Below, piece after piece: positions 1 through 9,437 of a stretch of 64,000 nucleotides of DNA. The stretch's first letter is position 1. Each line of letters opens with the position of its first letter. Location of the stretch: assembly GCF_012275375.1 (NCBI RefSeq), contig NZ_JAAZQJ010000013.1, forward strand, positions 62,001 to 126,000, written 5' to 3'. Made by a program: the position numbers and the translations under genes. The notes under the pieces were generated by a model that was not told the DNA's origin, made no database searches, and was given only the letters and a program-made list of their open reading frames with translations. This stretch comes from Dyella sp. SG609 (GTDB lineage Bacteria; Pseudomonadota; Gammaproteobacteria; Xanthomonadales; Rhodanobacteraceae).

Positions 1-2
1 CG

Positions 3-1667
3 ACCAGTTCGTCGCTGCTGTCGGCGTTGCCCTTGGGCGATGCGGTGTTCGCGCAGGCCGGCTATATCCGTGTCTATCAGGACGTGCGCGGCAAATACGG
101 TTCGGAGGGCGACTACGTGATGATGCGGCCGGTGCGCGGGCCGCTGAATCCCACCAAGGTGGATCACGTCACCGACGCCTGGGACACCATCGACTGGCTG
201 GTGAAGCACGTGCCGGAATCGAACGGGCGCGTCGCCATGATCGGTTCATCGTACGAAGGCTTCACCGCCGCCATGGCCTTGCTCGATCCGCATCCGGCGC
301 TGAAGGCGTCGGTGCCGGAGAGTCCGGTGATCGATGCCTATATGGGCGACGACTGGTTCCACCATGGCGCGTTCCGCAACCTGATGCTCGGCTACGTGCA
401 TATGCAGACGGTGCAGAAGGGCGCGGGCGCGGTCACGCCCAGCGACACCTACGACAAGTACGAGGAGTACCTGCGCGCCGGCTCCACCGGCGACTACGTG
501 CGCAGCCGAGGCCTGGACAAGCTGCCGTTCACGGCGCGGGTGATGGAACACCCTGCCTACGATGCGTTCTGGCAGGGGCAGGACCTGGTGCGGCTGCTGG
601 CGGCGCATCCCTCGTCGGTGCCCACGCTGTGGGAGCAGGGCCTGTTCGACCAGGAGGACATGTGGGGTGCCAACCATGCGTGGCTGGCATTGAAGGCCGC
701 CGGCCATGCGTCCAACAACTGGCTGGTGCTGGGCCCGTGGTCGCACAGCCAGGTCAACGGCACCGGTTTTGCGCTGGGGCCGCTCAAGTGGTCGGGCGAC
801 ACCGCACTGGAATACAACCGCGACATGGTGCTTCCCTTCCTCGAACACTACCTGCGCGACAAGCCGGCGGCGCCGCTGGCGCACGTCTCGGTCTACAACA
901 CCGGCGACAACCGCTGGGACCGCTTCGAGGACTGGCCCACGGCCTGCGAGCACGGCTGCGCGAACGCACTGAAGCCGCTGTACCTGGGCAAGGATTTCGG
1001 CCTGAGCTTCGCCGCGCCCACCGAAGCGGATGCGGGCGACAGCTATGTCAGCGATCCGGCCAGGCCGGTGCCCTTCCTGCCGCGCCCCGTGCTGGATCCG
1101 TTCTTCGCCTACGGCTCGACCTATGCCGGCTATCTGCCCTGGAGCAAATGGCTGGTGAGCGACCAGCGCTTTGTCGATGGACGCACCGACGTGCTGGTGT
1201 ACGAAACGCCGGTGCTGACCGCGCCGGTGCGCGTGCAGGGCATCCCCGTGGCGGACGTGCGCGCGGCCACCACGGGCACCGATGGCGACGTGGTGGTGAA
1301 GCTGATCGACGTGTATCCCTCGCAGGTGACGCACGATCCATCGATGGGCGGCTATGAACTGCCGATTGCGCTGGATATCTTCCGCGGCCGCTACCGCGAG
1401 AGCTTCGAGCATCCCAGCGCGATTCCGGCGAACCAGCCGCAGCGCTATCGCTTCGAGCTGCCGAACGTGAACCACGTGTTCCAGCCGGGGCACCGGATCA
1501 TGGTGCAGATCCAGTCCTCGCTGTTTCCGCTGTACGACCGCAATCCGCAGACCTTCGTGCCGAATATCTTCGAGGCGAAGCCGGGCGATTACCGCGCGGC
1601 GACGATCACGGTGCTGCGGTCGGGCGCGCAGCCGTCGGCGGTGTGGTTGCCGGTGGTGGAGCGCTGA
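3..1667 (+). CDS. Alpha-amino acid ester hydrolase / CocE-NonD family serine hydrolase (5' end missing)
   Basis: The reading frame is open at the left edge, so the N-terminus (signal peptide and about 90 residues, judging from 620-650 aa relatives) lies outside the window. The Ser motif GSSYEGF has its nucleophile Ser codon at 249-251. An acidic cluster, GLFDQEDMWG, is followed by GPWSHSQ carrying the probable catalytic His. This is the alpha/beta hydrolase and cap arrangement of alpha-amino acid ester hydrolases, in which the acidic residues bind the substrate's alpha-amino group. The last 200 or so residues match the jelly-roll C-terminal domain of the X-Pro dipeptidyl-peptidase/CocE family. 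Such enzymes are usually exported and cleave alpha-amino esters and some beta-lactam side chains; the natural substrate is unknown. It converges on rhtA with only 6 bp between stop codons. An ordinary glutaryl-7-ACA acylase or dipeptidyl-peptidase is possible, but the acidic cluster favours the ester hydrolase. Confidence 0.88.
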   Translation, partial: TSSSLLSALPLGDAVFAQAGYIRVYQDVRGKYGSEGDYVMMRPVRGPLNPTKVDHVTDAWDTIDWLVKHVPESNGRVAMIGSSYEGFTAAMALLDPHPALKASVPESPVIDAYMGDDWFHHGAFRNLMLGYVHMQTVQKGAGAVTPSDTYDKYEEYLRAGSTGDYVRSRGLDKLPFTARVMEHPAYDAFWQGQDLVRLLAAHPSSVPTLWEQGLFDQEDMWGANHAWLALKAAGHASNNWLVLGPWSHSQVNGTGFALGPLKWSGDTALEYNRDMVLPFLEHYLRDKPAAPLAHVSVYNTGDNRWDRFEDWPTACEHGCANALKPLYLGKDFGLSFAAPTEADAGDSYVSDPARPVPFLPRPVLDPFFAYGSTYAGYLPWSKWLVSDQRFVDGRTDVLVYETPVLTAPVRVQGIPVADVRAATTGTDGDVVVKLIDVYPSQVTHDPSMGGYELPIALDIFRGRYRESFEHPSAIPANQPQRYRFELPNVNHVFQPGHRIMVQIQSSLFPLYDRNPQTFVPNIFEAKPGDYRAATITVLRSGAQPSAVWLPVVER

Positions 1668-1673
1668 GCCGCT

Positions 1674-2564
1674 TCAATTCACGGCCGTGCCCGGCTCGAC
1701 GGCGGTCGGCCGGCGCACGCTCAAGGCGGTGCCGGCCGAAGCGATGATGATGGCGCCGATGGCCAGCCACTGCAGCGTGGTCAGGCGCTCGCCCAGCAGG
1801 GTGACGCCGGCCATCGCGGCGACGGCGGGTTCCAGGCTCAGCAAGGTGCTGAAGGTGCGCGCGGGCAGGCGCGTCATCGAGATCATTTCCAGCGAGTACG
1901 GCAGCGCGGAACTGAGGAAGGCCACGCCCAGCGCGTACGGCAGCAGCGAAGGCGACAGCAGTGCGGTGCCGGCGTGCGCCACGCCGAAGGGGATCGCCAG
2001 CAGGGCGCCGATCGAGGTGCCGAGCGTGACCGCATCGGCGCCATACGCCGCGCCGGTGCGCTGGCCCAGCACGATGTACAGCACCCAGCCCACGCCCGCC
2101 GCCAGCGCATACATCACGCCCACCGGATCGAGCGCATGCACCTGGCCTTGCAGGGGCAGCAGCAGGAGCAGGCCGCCGATCACCAGCGCGATCCACACGA
2201 AGTCGATCAGGCGGCGCGAGCCGATCATCGCGAGCGTCAGCGGGCCGGTGAATTCCAGCGCCACCGCGATGCCCAGCGGGATCGTGCGCAGCGACAGGTA
2301 GAACACCAGGTTCATCGCACCCATCGCCAGGCCGTAGCCCCACAGCACGCGCCAGTCCTTGCCGCTGTGGACGCGGCGCCACGGCCGGCGCCACAGCAGC
2401 AGGATCAGTGCGCTGAGCCCGAGCCGATACGCCGTGGCGCCCTGCGCGCCGACCTGGGGGAACAGGTGCTTGGCCAGGGAAGCGCCGCACTGGTACGACA
2501 CCATGGCGATCAGCAGGACCCCGATCGCGAGCGCGACCTGGGCGTGGGTGTTGCGGGGCGGCAT
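1674..2564 (-). CDS. rhtA: EamA/RhtA-type threonine/homoserine exporter
   Basis: This 296-aa inner-membrane protein of the drug/metabolite transporter superfamily has ten hydrophobic segments in two EamA repeats. The N-terminus (MVSYQCGASLAKHLFPQVGA, then RLGLSALILLLWRRPW) closely follows E. coli RhtA, which exports threonine, homoserine and other amino acids, and the length matches (about 295 aa). The frame stays open upstream to 2738, but that extension is low-complexity and runs into a dispersed repeat, so I start at MPPRNTHAQ, just before the first membrane helix. No strong ribosome-binding site is visible there. The gene is alone on its strand and convergent with the ester hydrolase. Substrate range cannot be read from sequence; another EamA exporter is possible. 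Confidence 0.87.
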   Translation of the reverse strand: MPPRNTHAQVALAIGVLLIAMVSYQCGASLAKHLFPQVGAQGATAYRLGLSALILLLWRRPWRRVHSGKDWRVLWGYGLAMGAMNLVFYLSLRTIPLGIAVALEFTGPLTLAMIGSRRLIDFVWIALVIGGLLLLLPLQGQVHALDPVGVMYALAAGVGWVLYIVLGQRTGAAYGADAVTLGTSIGALLAIPFGVAHAGTALLSPSLLPYALGVAFLSSALPYSLEMISMTRLPARTFSTLLSLEPAVAAMAGVTLLGERLTTLQWLAIGAIIIASAGTALSVRRPTAVEPGTAVN

Positions 2565-2661
2565 GTGGGGGCCATCACGGGGTGAGGTCCGTACATCATG
2601 CCAGCAGGCATGGTCGAAGCGGTCGCAGCGAAGCCGGACTGCTGACATCCCGTGGCAGCAG

Positions 2662-2748
2662 CGCAGGTTGGGGTGAGCGCAGCGAACCCCAACGGTGCGG
2701 CCACGCGGGAGGCCTGTTGGGGTTCGCCTTCGGCTCACCCCAACCTAC
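2662..2748. repeat. Dispersed palindromic repeat (GGTTGGGGTGAGC family), copy 1
   Basis: Left arm 2662-2692 (GCAGGTTGGGGTGAGC followed by the GCGAACCCCAAC core) and right arm 2716-2748 (GTTGGGGTTCGCC ending CACCCCAACCTAC) form a large inverted repeat in the gap between the 5' end of rhtA and the 3' end of the TonB-dependent receptor gene. Related copies are at 8204-8294, 10298-10370 and 32116-32152. Confidence 0.85.
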
Positions 2749-2858
2749 GCGTCAGGCGGCGGCGTGTCCGCTTTCGCCCTGAAGAAAGGGCCGGGTCGCG
2801 CGGACCCGGCCAAGGGGAGTACGCCGGCGCCATCGCTGCGCCGGCGGATGGAACCCGG

Positions 2859-5297
2859 TCAGAACCACACGCCCAACTGCACCCCGAACGTCCGCGGCGG
2901 CAGATACTGCGACACGTACTGGAAGCTCCCGTCCGGCATCGCAAACCGCCCCGCACTGGTCCGCACGCGGCCGTCGGTGACGTTCTGCACGAAGGCCGCC
3001 GCCCACCAGCGATCCTGCGGCTCGGTATAGCGCAGCGCCAGGTCGCCGCGGAAATAAGCCTTCTGCTTATCCCCTGCCCCCAGGTTGAACGTGCTCAGCC
3101 ACTGGTCGCTCTGGTACTGGCCGCTGAAACGCGGCGTCAGGCGGCCGCCATTGCCCAGATGAAAATCGTGCTCGTAGATCGCGGTGAGCGCGACATTCGG
3201 CGCATGCGGCAGATCGTTGCCGGAGATATTCATGCAGGCCGAAATACCCGACTGCGGCGCGCACGCCGGCAGCCCCTGGTAATCGTTGCTGCCCGCATAG
3301 AGCAAGGTGCCCAGCTCCTTCTTCGGGATCAGCGACAGCACCAGGTTGGCGCGGTCGTCCTTGTCCTGATACGCCAGCTCCGACTCCAGGCCCGCCACCT
3401 TGGTGCTGCCCTTGACGTTGTTGAAGCCCAGGCCGCGGTTGCCGTCCGGATAGGTGATCGGCGCGGACAGCTGGAAGTCCTTGAAGTCCTCGTAGTACGC
3501 CGCGGTGTTCCAGGTGAGCTTGCCGTCGAGGAAGACGAACTTGGTGCCGATCTCGTAGTTGGTCAGCGTCTCCGGCTTGTACAGCGTGCCGGCGTCCTGC
3601 GTGCCGCCGGACTTGTAGCCGGTGGAAACGCTGGCATACAGCAGGCCGTGTTCGCTGATGTCGGTGTCGATGCGCGCCAGCCAGGTCACGCGGTCGTCGC
3701 TGTACTTGGCGTCGTTGCGCGTGGAGATATTGAAACCGGTCGCGGGGCTCGGATACGTGCTCGGCGCGATCGGCACCTGCGGCACCGTGGGGTCGTACGC
3801 CCAGCCCCAGCCGCGGCCGCCGATGTTCTTCTTCTCATCGTCCGACCAGCGCAGGCCGCCGGTCAGGCGCCAGTGGTCGGACAGATGCCAGGTGGCCTGG
3901 CCGAACAGCGCGGTGGATTTCACCGTCTCCTTGGGCTGGATGAAGGAGCCCTGCCACGCCACCGACTCCGACACCATCGTGCCGTTCATGATCGGGATGT
4001 CGAAGCGGATGTTGTTGTCTTCGTAGCCGTAATAGGCGCCGACGATCCAGTCCACGGTCTGCTCGCCCACCGACTTCAGGTCGAACTCGTGGCTGTAGCT
4101 CTTGTAGTTCGACGAGTTGGTGCGGTCGTTCTGCGAGGAAGCGCCGGTGGCGAAGCTGGTCGGCACCTGCACGCCGGAATCCTGGTCGAACTGGCTCTTG
4201 CCGGAGAAATGGTTGTAGCCGGCCACATAGCTCAGCTGCATATTGCTGCCGATGTTCCAGTCCATGCGGCTGCGCAAGGTGCCGGAGTTGCGGTGCAGAT
4301 CGGGCGCGGTGTCGATCAGCGCGGACCAGAACTTCTGCCCCTGCCGCGGCTGCTGCATCAGGCCCATGTTGAGCGTGCCGCGATCGATGAAGTACTCGTA
4401 CGAGAGGTTCCACTTGAACGCCTCGCTCGGCTGCCACAAGGCGCTGACGCGCGCGGCCGATTGGTCCTGCGCGCTGTACTTGTCGCCGCCCTGCACGAAC
4501 AGGCTGGGGTCGATCGGGCGGAACTTGGCGGGGTTGCCGCCGGCGGCGAGATACGTCGCCTGCTGCTGCGCCACGCTGGGCAGCTGGCTGGACGGATTCT
4601 GGTAATCGACGTAACCGTCGTGCTGGGCGTGCACCACCGCCACGCGCATGGCGAAAGTGCTGCTGATCGGCAGGTTCACCGCGGCGCGCGCGCCCATCAT
4701 GTTGTAGTTGCCCGCTTCGACCTGCGCATTGCCGTAGAAGCCGGCATTGATGTCGGGCTTGGCGGTCTGGAAGCTGATCGCACCGGCGGTGGAGTTGCGG
4801 CCCCACAGCGTGCCCTGCGGGCCGCGCAGCACTTCCACGCCATCCATGTCCAGCAGCAGGCCGGCGGCGGCTTCGGCGCGCGGCGAGTACACGCCGTCGA
4901 CGAAGGTGGCCACTTCCGGATCGGCGTATTCGGTCTTGGCGCTGTCGTTGCCGATGCCGCGCATGGTCAGCGTCACCACGCCGTGGTCGCCCTGCGCAGT
5001 GGCCTGCAGGCCGGGTACCAGGCGGGTCAGGTCCTGCACCGTCATCACGCGCTCCTTGTCGAGCGTGTCGGGCGTGATGGCGCTGACGGCGACGGGCGTC
5101 TTCTGCAGCGGGGTTTCGCGCTTGGTGGCGCTGACCTCGATGGCGTCGAGCTGCTTGACCTTCTTGTCCGGCGCGGTGCCGCCCTGTGCAGGTGTGTTCT
5201 GTGCAGGCGCGGCCTGCGGACCGTCCGCCGCGAACGCCGCCGGCGTGGCGAGCGCCAGGGCCAAGGCGACGTGCAAAGCTGAGTAGCGCAACTTCAT
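2859..5297 (-). CDS. TonB-dependent outer-membrane receptor, probable glucan-oligosaccharide importer
   Basis: The product is 812 aa. A signal peptide ends at about AAFAADG. A plug domain follows with the TonB-box-like stretch AIEVSATKRETPLQKTP, DLTRLVPGLQ, TMRGIG and VEVLRGPQGTLWGRNSTAGAI, and then a 22-strand-type barrel ends in the aromatic C-terminal residues VQLGVWF. The start is backed by GGGGAG seven bases before the ATG. TonB-dependent receptors bring large substrates across the outer membrane using energy from TonB-ExbBD. The adjacent GH3 glucosidase and LacI regulator, and the operator about 70 bp upstream shared with the GH3 gene, suggest beta-glucan or cellooligosaccharide cargo. 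By sequence alone it also resembles general iron-type receptors, so the substrate is inference. Confidence 0.9.
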   Translation of the reverse strand: MKLRYSALHVALALALATPAAFAADGPQAAPAQNTPAQGGTAPDKKVKQLDAIEVSATKRETPLQKTPVAVSAITPDTLDKERVMTVQDLTRLVPGLQATAQGDHGVVTLTMRGIGNDSAKTEYADPEVATFVDGVYSPRAEAAAGLLLDMDGVEVLRGPQGTLWGRNSTAGAISFQTAKPDINAGFYGNAQVEAGNYNMMGARAAVNLPISSTFAMRVAVVHAQHDGYVDYQNPSSQLPSVAQQQATYLAAGGNPAKFRPIDPSLFVQGGDKYSAQDQSAARVSALWQPSEAFKWNLSYEYFIDRGTLNMGLMQQPRQGQKFWSALIDTAPDLHRNSGTLRSRMDWNIGSNMQLSYVAGYNHFSGKSQFDQDSGVQVPTSFATGASSQNDRTNSSNYKSYSHEFDLKSVGEQTVDWIVGAYYGYEDNNIRFDIPIMNGTMVSESVAWQGSFIQPKETVKSTALFGQATWHLSDHWRLTGGLRWSDDEKKNIGGRGWGWAYDPTVPQVPIAPSTYPSPATGFNISTRNDAKYSDDRVTWLARIDTDISEHGLLYASVSTGYKSGGTQDAGTLYKPETLTNYEIGTKFVFLDGKLTWNTAAYYEDFKDFQLSAPITYPDGNRGLGFNNVKGSTKVAGLESELAYQDKDDRANLVLSLIPKKELGTLLYAGSNDYQGLPACAPQSGISACMNISGNDLPHAPNVALTAIYEHDFHLGNGGRLTPRFSGQYQSDQWLSTFNLGAGDKQKAYFRGDLALRYTEPQDRWWAAAFVQNVTDGRVRTSAGRFAMPDGSFQYVSQYLPPRTFGVQLGVWF

Positions 5298-5368
5298 GTA
5301 AGTCTCCCCTACTTCTTGGCGATGGGCGCCGCCGTCTCCCCGACGGCGGCGTGATGCTTGGATGTCAA

Positions 5369-5386
5369 AATGACAGCGCTGTCATT
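5369..5386. promoter_or_regulatory. LacI-type operator upstream of the TonB-dependent receptor
   Basis: AATGACAGCGCTGTCATT is a perfect 18-bp palindrome with the central CG common in LacI-family operators, about 72 bp before the receptor start. The same 14-bp core recurs at 8160-8173, before the GH3 gene. The LacI regulator at 8296-9306 is the obvious candidate ligand-responsive repressor. Confidence 0.75.
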
Positions 5387-5565
5387 CGGGGATGATAGAC
5401 CGCCTTTCCCGCGGAAGCTTGACGCGTGGCAGCACGCGTGAACTCCGCATCAAACCCTTGCTGTGACGGGCTTTGCGAGGGTCCGCCAGCGAACGTGGCG
5501 GCCCTCATGGTGCATAGCGGGAAGAGGCTTGCGGCAGCGCCGTGCCGGGCTGCCCGGTTCGGCGC

Positions 5566-8082
5566 TTATCTGGCGCAGTCGACGACCTGGTCGGCGTCGG
5601 TACCCAGCGCGACGCGCGCCAGCGCCACCGACGATCCGGCGCCCGCGCCCCACACGAACGGCTGGTCGATGCGGTGCATGTCGGCGCCCGCGGCGCGGAA
5701 GCATTTGAGCGGCACGCCGATGCGCGTCCACGTGCCGGTGGGCAGGGCCGCCAGCGTCGGACCCAGCGCCACGCGCCCCTTGCAGCCGGCACCGCAGCCC
5801 ATGCCGATCCATGCGTCCTTGCCCGGCAGCGCATCCACGCGCACGGTCGCCACCAGCAGCACGTCGCCATTGGTCTGGCGATCCAGATCGAACGGTGCGC
5901 GCGACTGGATGGTCAACTCCGCGCCGCTCTTCTTCCACTCGAAGCGGCGCGCGTCTTCCTGCGCCTTGTAGTCGAGCGCGCTCATGCGCAGGCTGCTGTC
6001 GCCGGTGGCCGACTGCGAGGTGCTGACCACCGAGGCAACGCCGTCGGCGCCGAGCAGGCGGAACGTATAGCCGCGCACCGACTTGCCGCGATCAAGGTAA
6101 TTGCCCACCGGAATCTGCTCACCGCTGATGCCCGAGGCTTCCGACAGGTCGGTAACGTTGGCATGGTCGGCATAGCGCAGGCCGTAGCCGAACGGAAAGC
6201 GCGATTCGCCCTGCCCGTGCACGCCGCTGCCCGGCCATGCGTAAGCGAGCTTGCCGTGGAAGTCGTTGGCGATCTTGCCGTCGCGCTTGCGCAGCAGCAC
6301 GTCGGCGACGCCACCGCCTTCGCTGCCCGGCAGCCATGCCGCGACGAAGGCATCGGAGGCGTTGATCTCGCGATTCACCCACAGCGGACGGCCGCTGAGG
6401 AACACCGCCACCACGGGAATGCCGTCGCCATGCAGGCGGCGCAGCAGTTCCAGATCGTGTTCGTCGCCGGGGCGATACAGCAGGTTCGGCAGGTCGCCCT
6501 GGAATTCCGCATAAGGGTCTTCGCCGAACACCACCACGGCGACGTCCGGCTTGCTCGCGTAGCGGCCGTCGGCGGCGATCTCGGCCTGGCCACCCGCTGC
6601 CTTCACCTGCTCGGCGATGCCGGCGCCGATCGATTGCGCGCCGGGGAAGTCCTTATTGCTCAGCCCCGTGCCTTGCCAGGTGAGCGTCCAGCCGCCGCTC
6701 TGGCGCGAGATGTTGTCCGCCGCATCGCCGGCCACCAGGATGCGCTTGCGCGGATCCAGCGGCAGCAGGCCGTTGTTGTTCTTGAGCAGCACCAGCGACT
6801 CGCGCACGGCGCGGCGCGCCAGCGCGCGATGCGCGGGGCTGCCGATCACCTCGGCGGATTTCGCGGCCAGCGGCTGCGCGGAGGGCAGGCCGGCTTCGAA
6901 CAGGCCGGCGCGGAACTTCACGCGCAGGATGCGCGCCACCGCGTCGTCCAGGCGCGCGGCGGAGATCGCACCGGATTTCGCCTCGGCCAGCGTGTGCTCG
7001 TACAGGCCGCGCCAGCTGTCCGGCGCCATCAGCATGTCCACGCCCGCATCGATCGAAGCGGGGCAGTCGACGTTGCTGCAGCCCGGCACCTGGCCATGGC
7101 CGTTCCAGTCGCCGACCACGAAGCCCTGGAAATCCATGCGGCCCTTGAGCACGCCGGTGAGCAGCGCCTTGTTGCCGTGCATCTTCTGGCCGTTCCAGCT
7201 GGAGAACGAGGCCATCACCGTCTGCACGCCGGCATCGATCGCCGGCGGATAACCGGCGGCGTGCACTTCGCGCAGTTCGGCTTCGCTGACCTGCGCGTCG
7301 CCCTGGTCCTTGCCGTCCTTGGTGCCGCCGTCGGCGAGGAAGTGCTTGGCCGAAGCGACGACGTGCGAGGCGTCGAGGAAATGCGGCGTGCCGGCCTTGC
7401 CCTGCAAGCCTTCGATCATCGCGGCCGCGTACTGCGCCACCACTTTCGGGTCCTGCGCATAGCCTTCGTAGGCGCGGCCCCAGCGCAGGTCCTGCGGCAC
7501 GGCGAGGGTGGGCGCGAAGGTCCAGTTGATGCCGGTGGCGCGCACTTCGGCCGCGGTCGCCGCGCCGATGTCGCGGATCAGCTGCGGATCGCGCGTGGCG
7601 CCCAGCGCGGAGTTCTGCGGAAACAGCGTGGCGCCCACGGTGTTGTTGTGGCCGTGCACGGCGTCGATGCCGATCAGCAGCGGGATGGCCTGGCGGCCGT
7701 CGCTGGTATCCATCGCGGCGCGGTAGAACGCATCGGCCAGCGCCTTCCACTGTGCCGCGGTGGCGGTGGTCTTTCCTTCCGGCTTGGAATTGCCGCCGGC
7801 GAGGATGGAACCGAGGCGGTAGGTGCGCAGGTCGTCCGGCGTGATGGCGGAGATGTCGGCCTGGATCAGCTGGCCGACTTTTTCTTCCACGCTCATCTTC
7901 GCCATCAGCGCGGCGACGCGCTGTTCGAGCGCGGCATCGCGCGGCAGCGGCCAATGCGCCGCCGGCCATTGCTCGGGATGGACGGCCGTATCGGCGGCCG
8001 TCACGGCGCCGGGCGGCAGACAGGCGAGGGCGAGGGCCCAAGCGATCGGTGCAACACGCATACGACGAACGGACGCCAGCAC
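5566..8082 (-). CDS. Exported GH3 beta-glucosidase / exo-beta-glucan glucohydrolase
   Basis: The protein is 838 aa. I chose the GTG at 8082 because GGGAG lies six bases before it; the ATG at 8061 has no ribosome-binding site, and longer starts would place the operator inside the gene. A signal peptide (ALALACLPPGAVTAAD) is followed by the GH3 barrel with GIDAVHGHNNTVGATLFP, KHFLADGGT and the nucleophile Asp at about residue 325 in FVVGDWNGHG. The second alpha/beta domain contains LVLLKNNNGLLPLD and a candidate acid/base region. A 170-residue C-terminal extension resembles the ExoP-type exo-1,3/1,4-beta-glucan hydrolases. Known relatives release glucose from cellooligosaccharides or mixed-linkage glucan ends. 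Together with the receptor downstream and the LacI gene upstream it forms a small glucan module. The exact linkage preference is not readable. Confidence 0.93.
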   Translation of the reverse strand: MLASVRRMRVAPIAWALALACLPPGAVTAADTAVHPEQWPAAHWPLPRDAALEQRVAALMAKMSVEEKVGQLIQADISAITPDDLRTYRLGSILAGGNSKPEGKTTATAAQWKALADAFYRAAMDTSDGRQAIPLLIGIDAVHGHNNTVGATLFPQNSALGATRDPQLIRDIGAATAAEVRATGINWTFAPTLAVPQDLRWGRAYEGYAQDPKVVAQYAAAMIEGLQGKAGTPHFLDASHVVASAKHFLADGGTKDGKDQGDAQVSEAELREVHAAGYPPAIDAGVQTVMASFSSWNGQKMHGNKALLTGVLKGRMDFQGFVVGDWNGHGQVPGCSNVDCPASIDAGVDMLMAPDSWRGLYEHTLAEAKSGAISAARLDDAVARILRVKFRAGLFEAGLPSAQPLAAKSAEVIGSPAHRALARRAVRESLVLLKNNNGLLPLDPRKRILVAGDAADNISRQSGGWTLTWQGTGLSNKDFPGAQSIGAGIAEQVKAAGGQAEIAADGRYASKPDVAVVVFGEDPYAEFQGDLPNLLYRPGDEHDLELLRRLHGDGIPVVAVFLSGRPLWVNREINASDAFVAAWLPGSEGGGVADVLLRKRDGKIANDFHGKLAYAWPGSGVHGQGESRFPFGYGLRYADHANVTDLSEASGISGEQIPVGNYLDRGKSVRGYTFRLLGADGVASVVSTSQSATGDSSLRMSALDYKAQEDARRFEWKKSGAELTIQSRAPFDLDRQTNGDVLLVATVRVDALPGKDAWIGMGCGAGCKGRVALGPTLAALPTGTWTRIGVPLKCFRAAGADMHRIDQPFVWGAGAGSSVALARVALGTDADQVVDCAR

Positions 8083-8159
8083 GCCTTTCTCCCTTCCACG
8101 ATAAGAACCATCGGCGCTCACCCCGGAGCTGCCCCCAGAGCCGCTGAGCCTGCCAGAAA

Positions 8160-8173
8160 TGACAGCGCTGTCA
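8160..8173. promoter_or_regulatory. LacI-type operator upstream of the GH3 gene
   Basis: TGACAGCGCTGTCA is a perfect 14-bp palindrome 78 bp before the GTG start of the GH3 gene. It is identical to the core of the 18-bp site at 5369-5386 in front of the TonB-dependent receptor. The identical sequence and similar spacing argue for a shared regulator. Confidence 0.75.
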
Positions 8174-8203
8174 ATTAGCATTGCAGCACTTTAGGACCAG
8201 ACC

Positions 8204-8294
8204 GTAGGTTGGGTGAGCCGCAGGCGAACCCCAACGGTGCGGCGCGTTTGGACGTTACGATGTTGGGGTTCGCCTGCGGCTCACCCCAACCTAC
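8204..8294. repeat. Dispersed palindromic repeat (GGTTGGGGTGAGC family), copy 2
   Basis: Arms 8204-8235 and 8262-8294 are inverted copies of GTAGGTTGGG(G)TGAGCC plus GCAGGCGAACCCCAAC. The left arm lacks one G. The element ends one base past the stop codon of the LacI gene, so it could fold as a transcription terminator for that gene. Confidence 0.85.
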
Positions 8295-8295
8295 G

Positions 8296-9306
8296 TCAGG
8301 GCTTGGCGGTGGATTCGCGTATTTGCAGGGAATAGGGCACCTGCAACAGCAAGCCCGGCCCGCGTCCGCGCAGCTTGTCCATCAGCTGCAAGGTGGCCAG
8401 CTTGCCCATCTCGCGGCTGGGCTGCCGCACGGTGGTCAGCGGCGGCCACAGCTGGGTCGCCAGCGGGGTGTCGTCGAAGCCGCACACCGAGAGATCCTTC
8501 GGCACCTTCAGGCCCCGCTCGTTCGCCGCCCACATCACGCCGGCCGCCATGTCGTCATTGGCCGCGAAGATGGCCGTCGGCCGTCTGGCCAGCTCGAACA
8601 GGCCGCGCGCGGCGATGACGCCGGAGCCGAAGGTGAATTCCCCTTGCACCACCAGCGCCGGATCGAACGGCAGGCCGGCCGCGGCCAGCGCGTCCTTGTA
8701 GCCCTGCAGGCGCCAGCGGCTGGCGCCGTGGTTGGCGATGCCCAGGATATGGCCGATGCGCTTGTGGCCCAGCTCGAGCAGATGTTGCACCACCGCCTTC
8801 GCCGCCTGCTGCTCGTCCATGCACACGCCGATGGCCACTTCGCGTTGCAGCGGCGAGATGCTGGCGCAGGGCACGCCGTGTTCCTGCAGGCGGCGCAGCA
8901 GGGGCGCGTGGTCGGTGAGCGGCGGCGTCATGATCACGCCGTCGATATGGTGGTCGGCCACCAGCGCGTCGATGCGGCGGATCGGATCGTGCCCGCGCAG
9001 GCGCAGCGGGCTGACCATCATGCTGTAGCGGTGCGCATCGCAGGCGTCGAGCACGCCGTCCTGGATCTCGGCCAGGTAGGTGGACGCGGGGTTCTCGTTG
9101 TTGTCGTACAGCATGGCGATCAGGAACGAACGGCTGCCGGCCAGGCCGCGCGCGGCGGGACTGGGCCGGTAGTTCATCTGCTCCATCGCGGCCAGCACTT
9201 TCTTGCGCGTGGATTCCTTGACCGACGGCTCCTCGTTCAGCACGCGGGACACCGTCTTGGGCGACACGCCCGTCGCGCGCGCTACGTCTTCCAGGCGGAC
9301 CCGCAT
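8296..9306 (-). CDS. LacI-family transcriptional regulator of the glucan module
   Basis: The protein is 336 aa. An N-terminal LacI helix-turn-helix (VRLEDVARATGVSPKTVSRVLNEEP) and hinge (NYRPSPAARGLAGSRS) precede a periplasmic-binding-protein-like effector domain containing ANDDMAAGVMWAANERG and SVCGFDDTPLA. The start is the ATG at 9306, with GGGG six bases upstream; a GTG at 9318 would add four residues. It is transcribed in the same direction as the GH3 and receptor genes and lies just upstream of them. Both of those carry TGACAGCGCTGTCA, so it probably represses them until a glucan-derived sugar binds. Effector identity is unknown. The divergent LysR gene starts 131 bp away. Confidence 0.92.
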   Translation of the reverse strand: MRVRLEDVARATGVSPKTVSRVLNEEPSVKESTRKKVLAAMEQMNYRPSPAARGLAGSRSFLIAMLYDNNENPASTYLAEIQDGVLDACDAHRYSMMVSPLRLRGHDPIRRIDALVADHHIDGVIMTPPLTDHAPLLRRLQEHGVPCASISPLQREVAIGVCMDEQQAAKAVVQHLLELGHKRIGHILGIANHGASRWRLQGYKDALAAAGLPFDPALVVQGEFTFGSGVIAARGLFELARRPTAIFAANDDMAAGVMWAANERGLKVPKDLSVCGFDDTPLATQLWPPLTTVRQPSREMGKLATLQLMDKLRGRGPGLLLQVPYSLQIRESTAKP

Positions 9307-9437
9307 GCCATTCCCCACGTCGACTGCCGCCAGGGACTATGCCTGCCGCGCCGGACGCTTTACAAGAAGGCGCCCGGCGCGCACGGAACCGCCGCGCCGC
9401 CCCGCAGTCACACGGACCGTCCACCGGAAGCGCCTCG

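Noticed and set aside
2652-5282. 876-codon plus-strand frame, and a similar one at 5542-8178
   Set aside because: Antisense shadows of the receptor and GH3 genes; compositionally biased products without recognisable folds.
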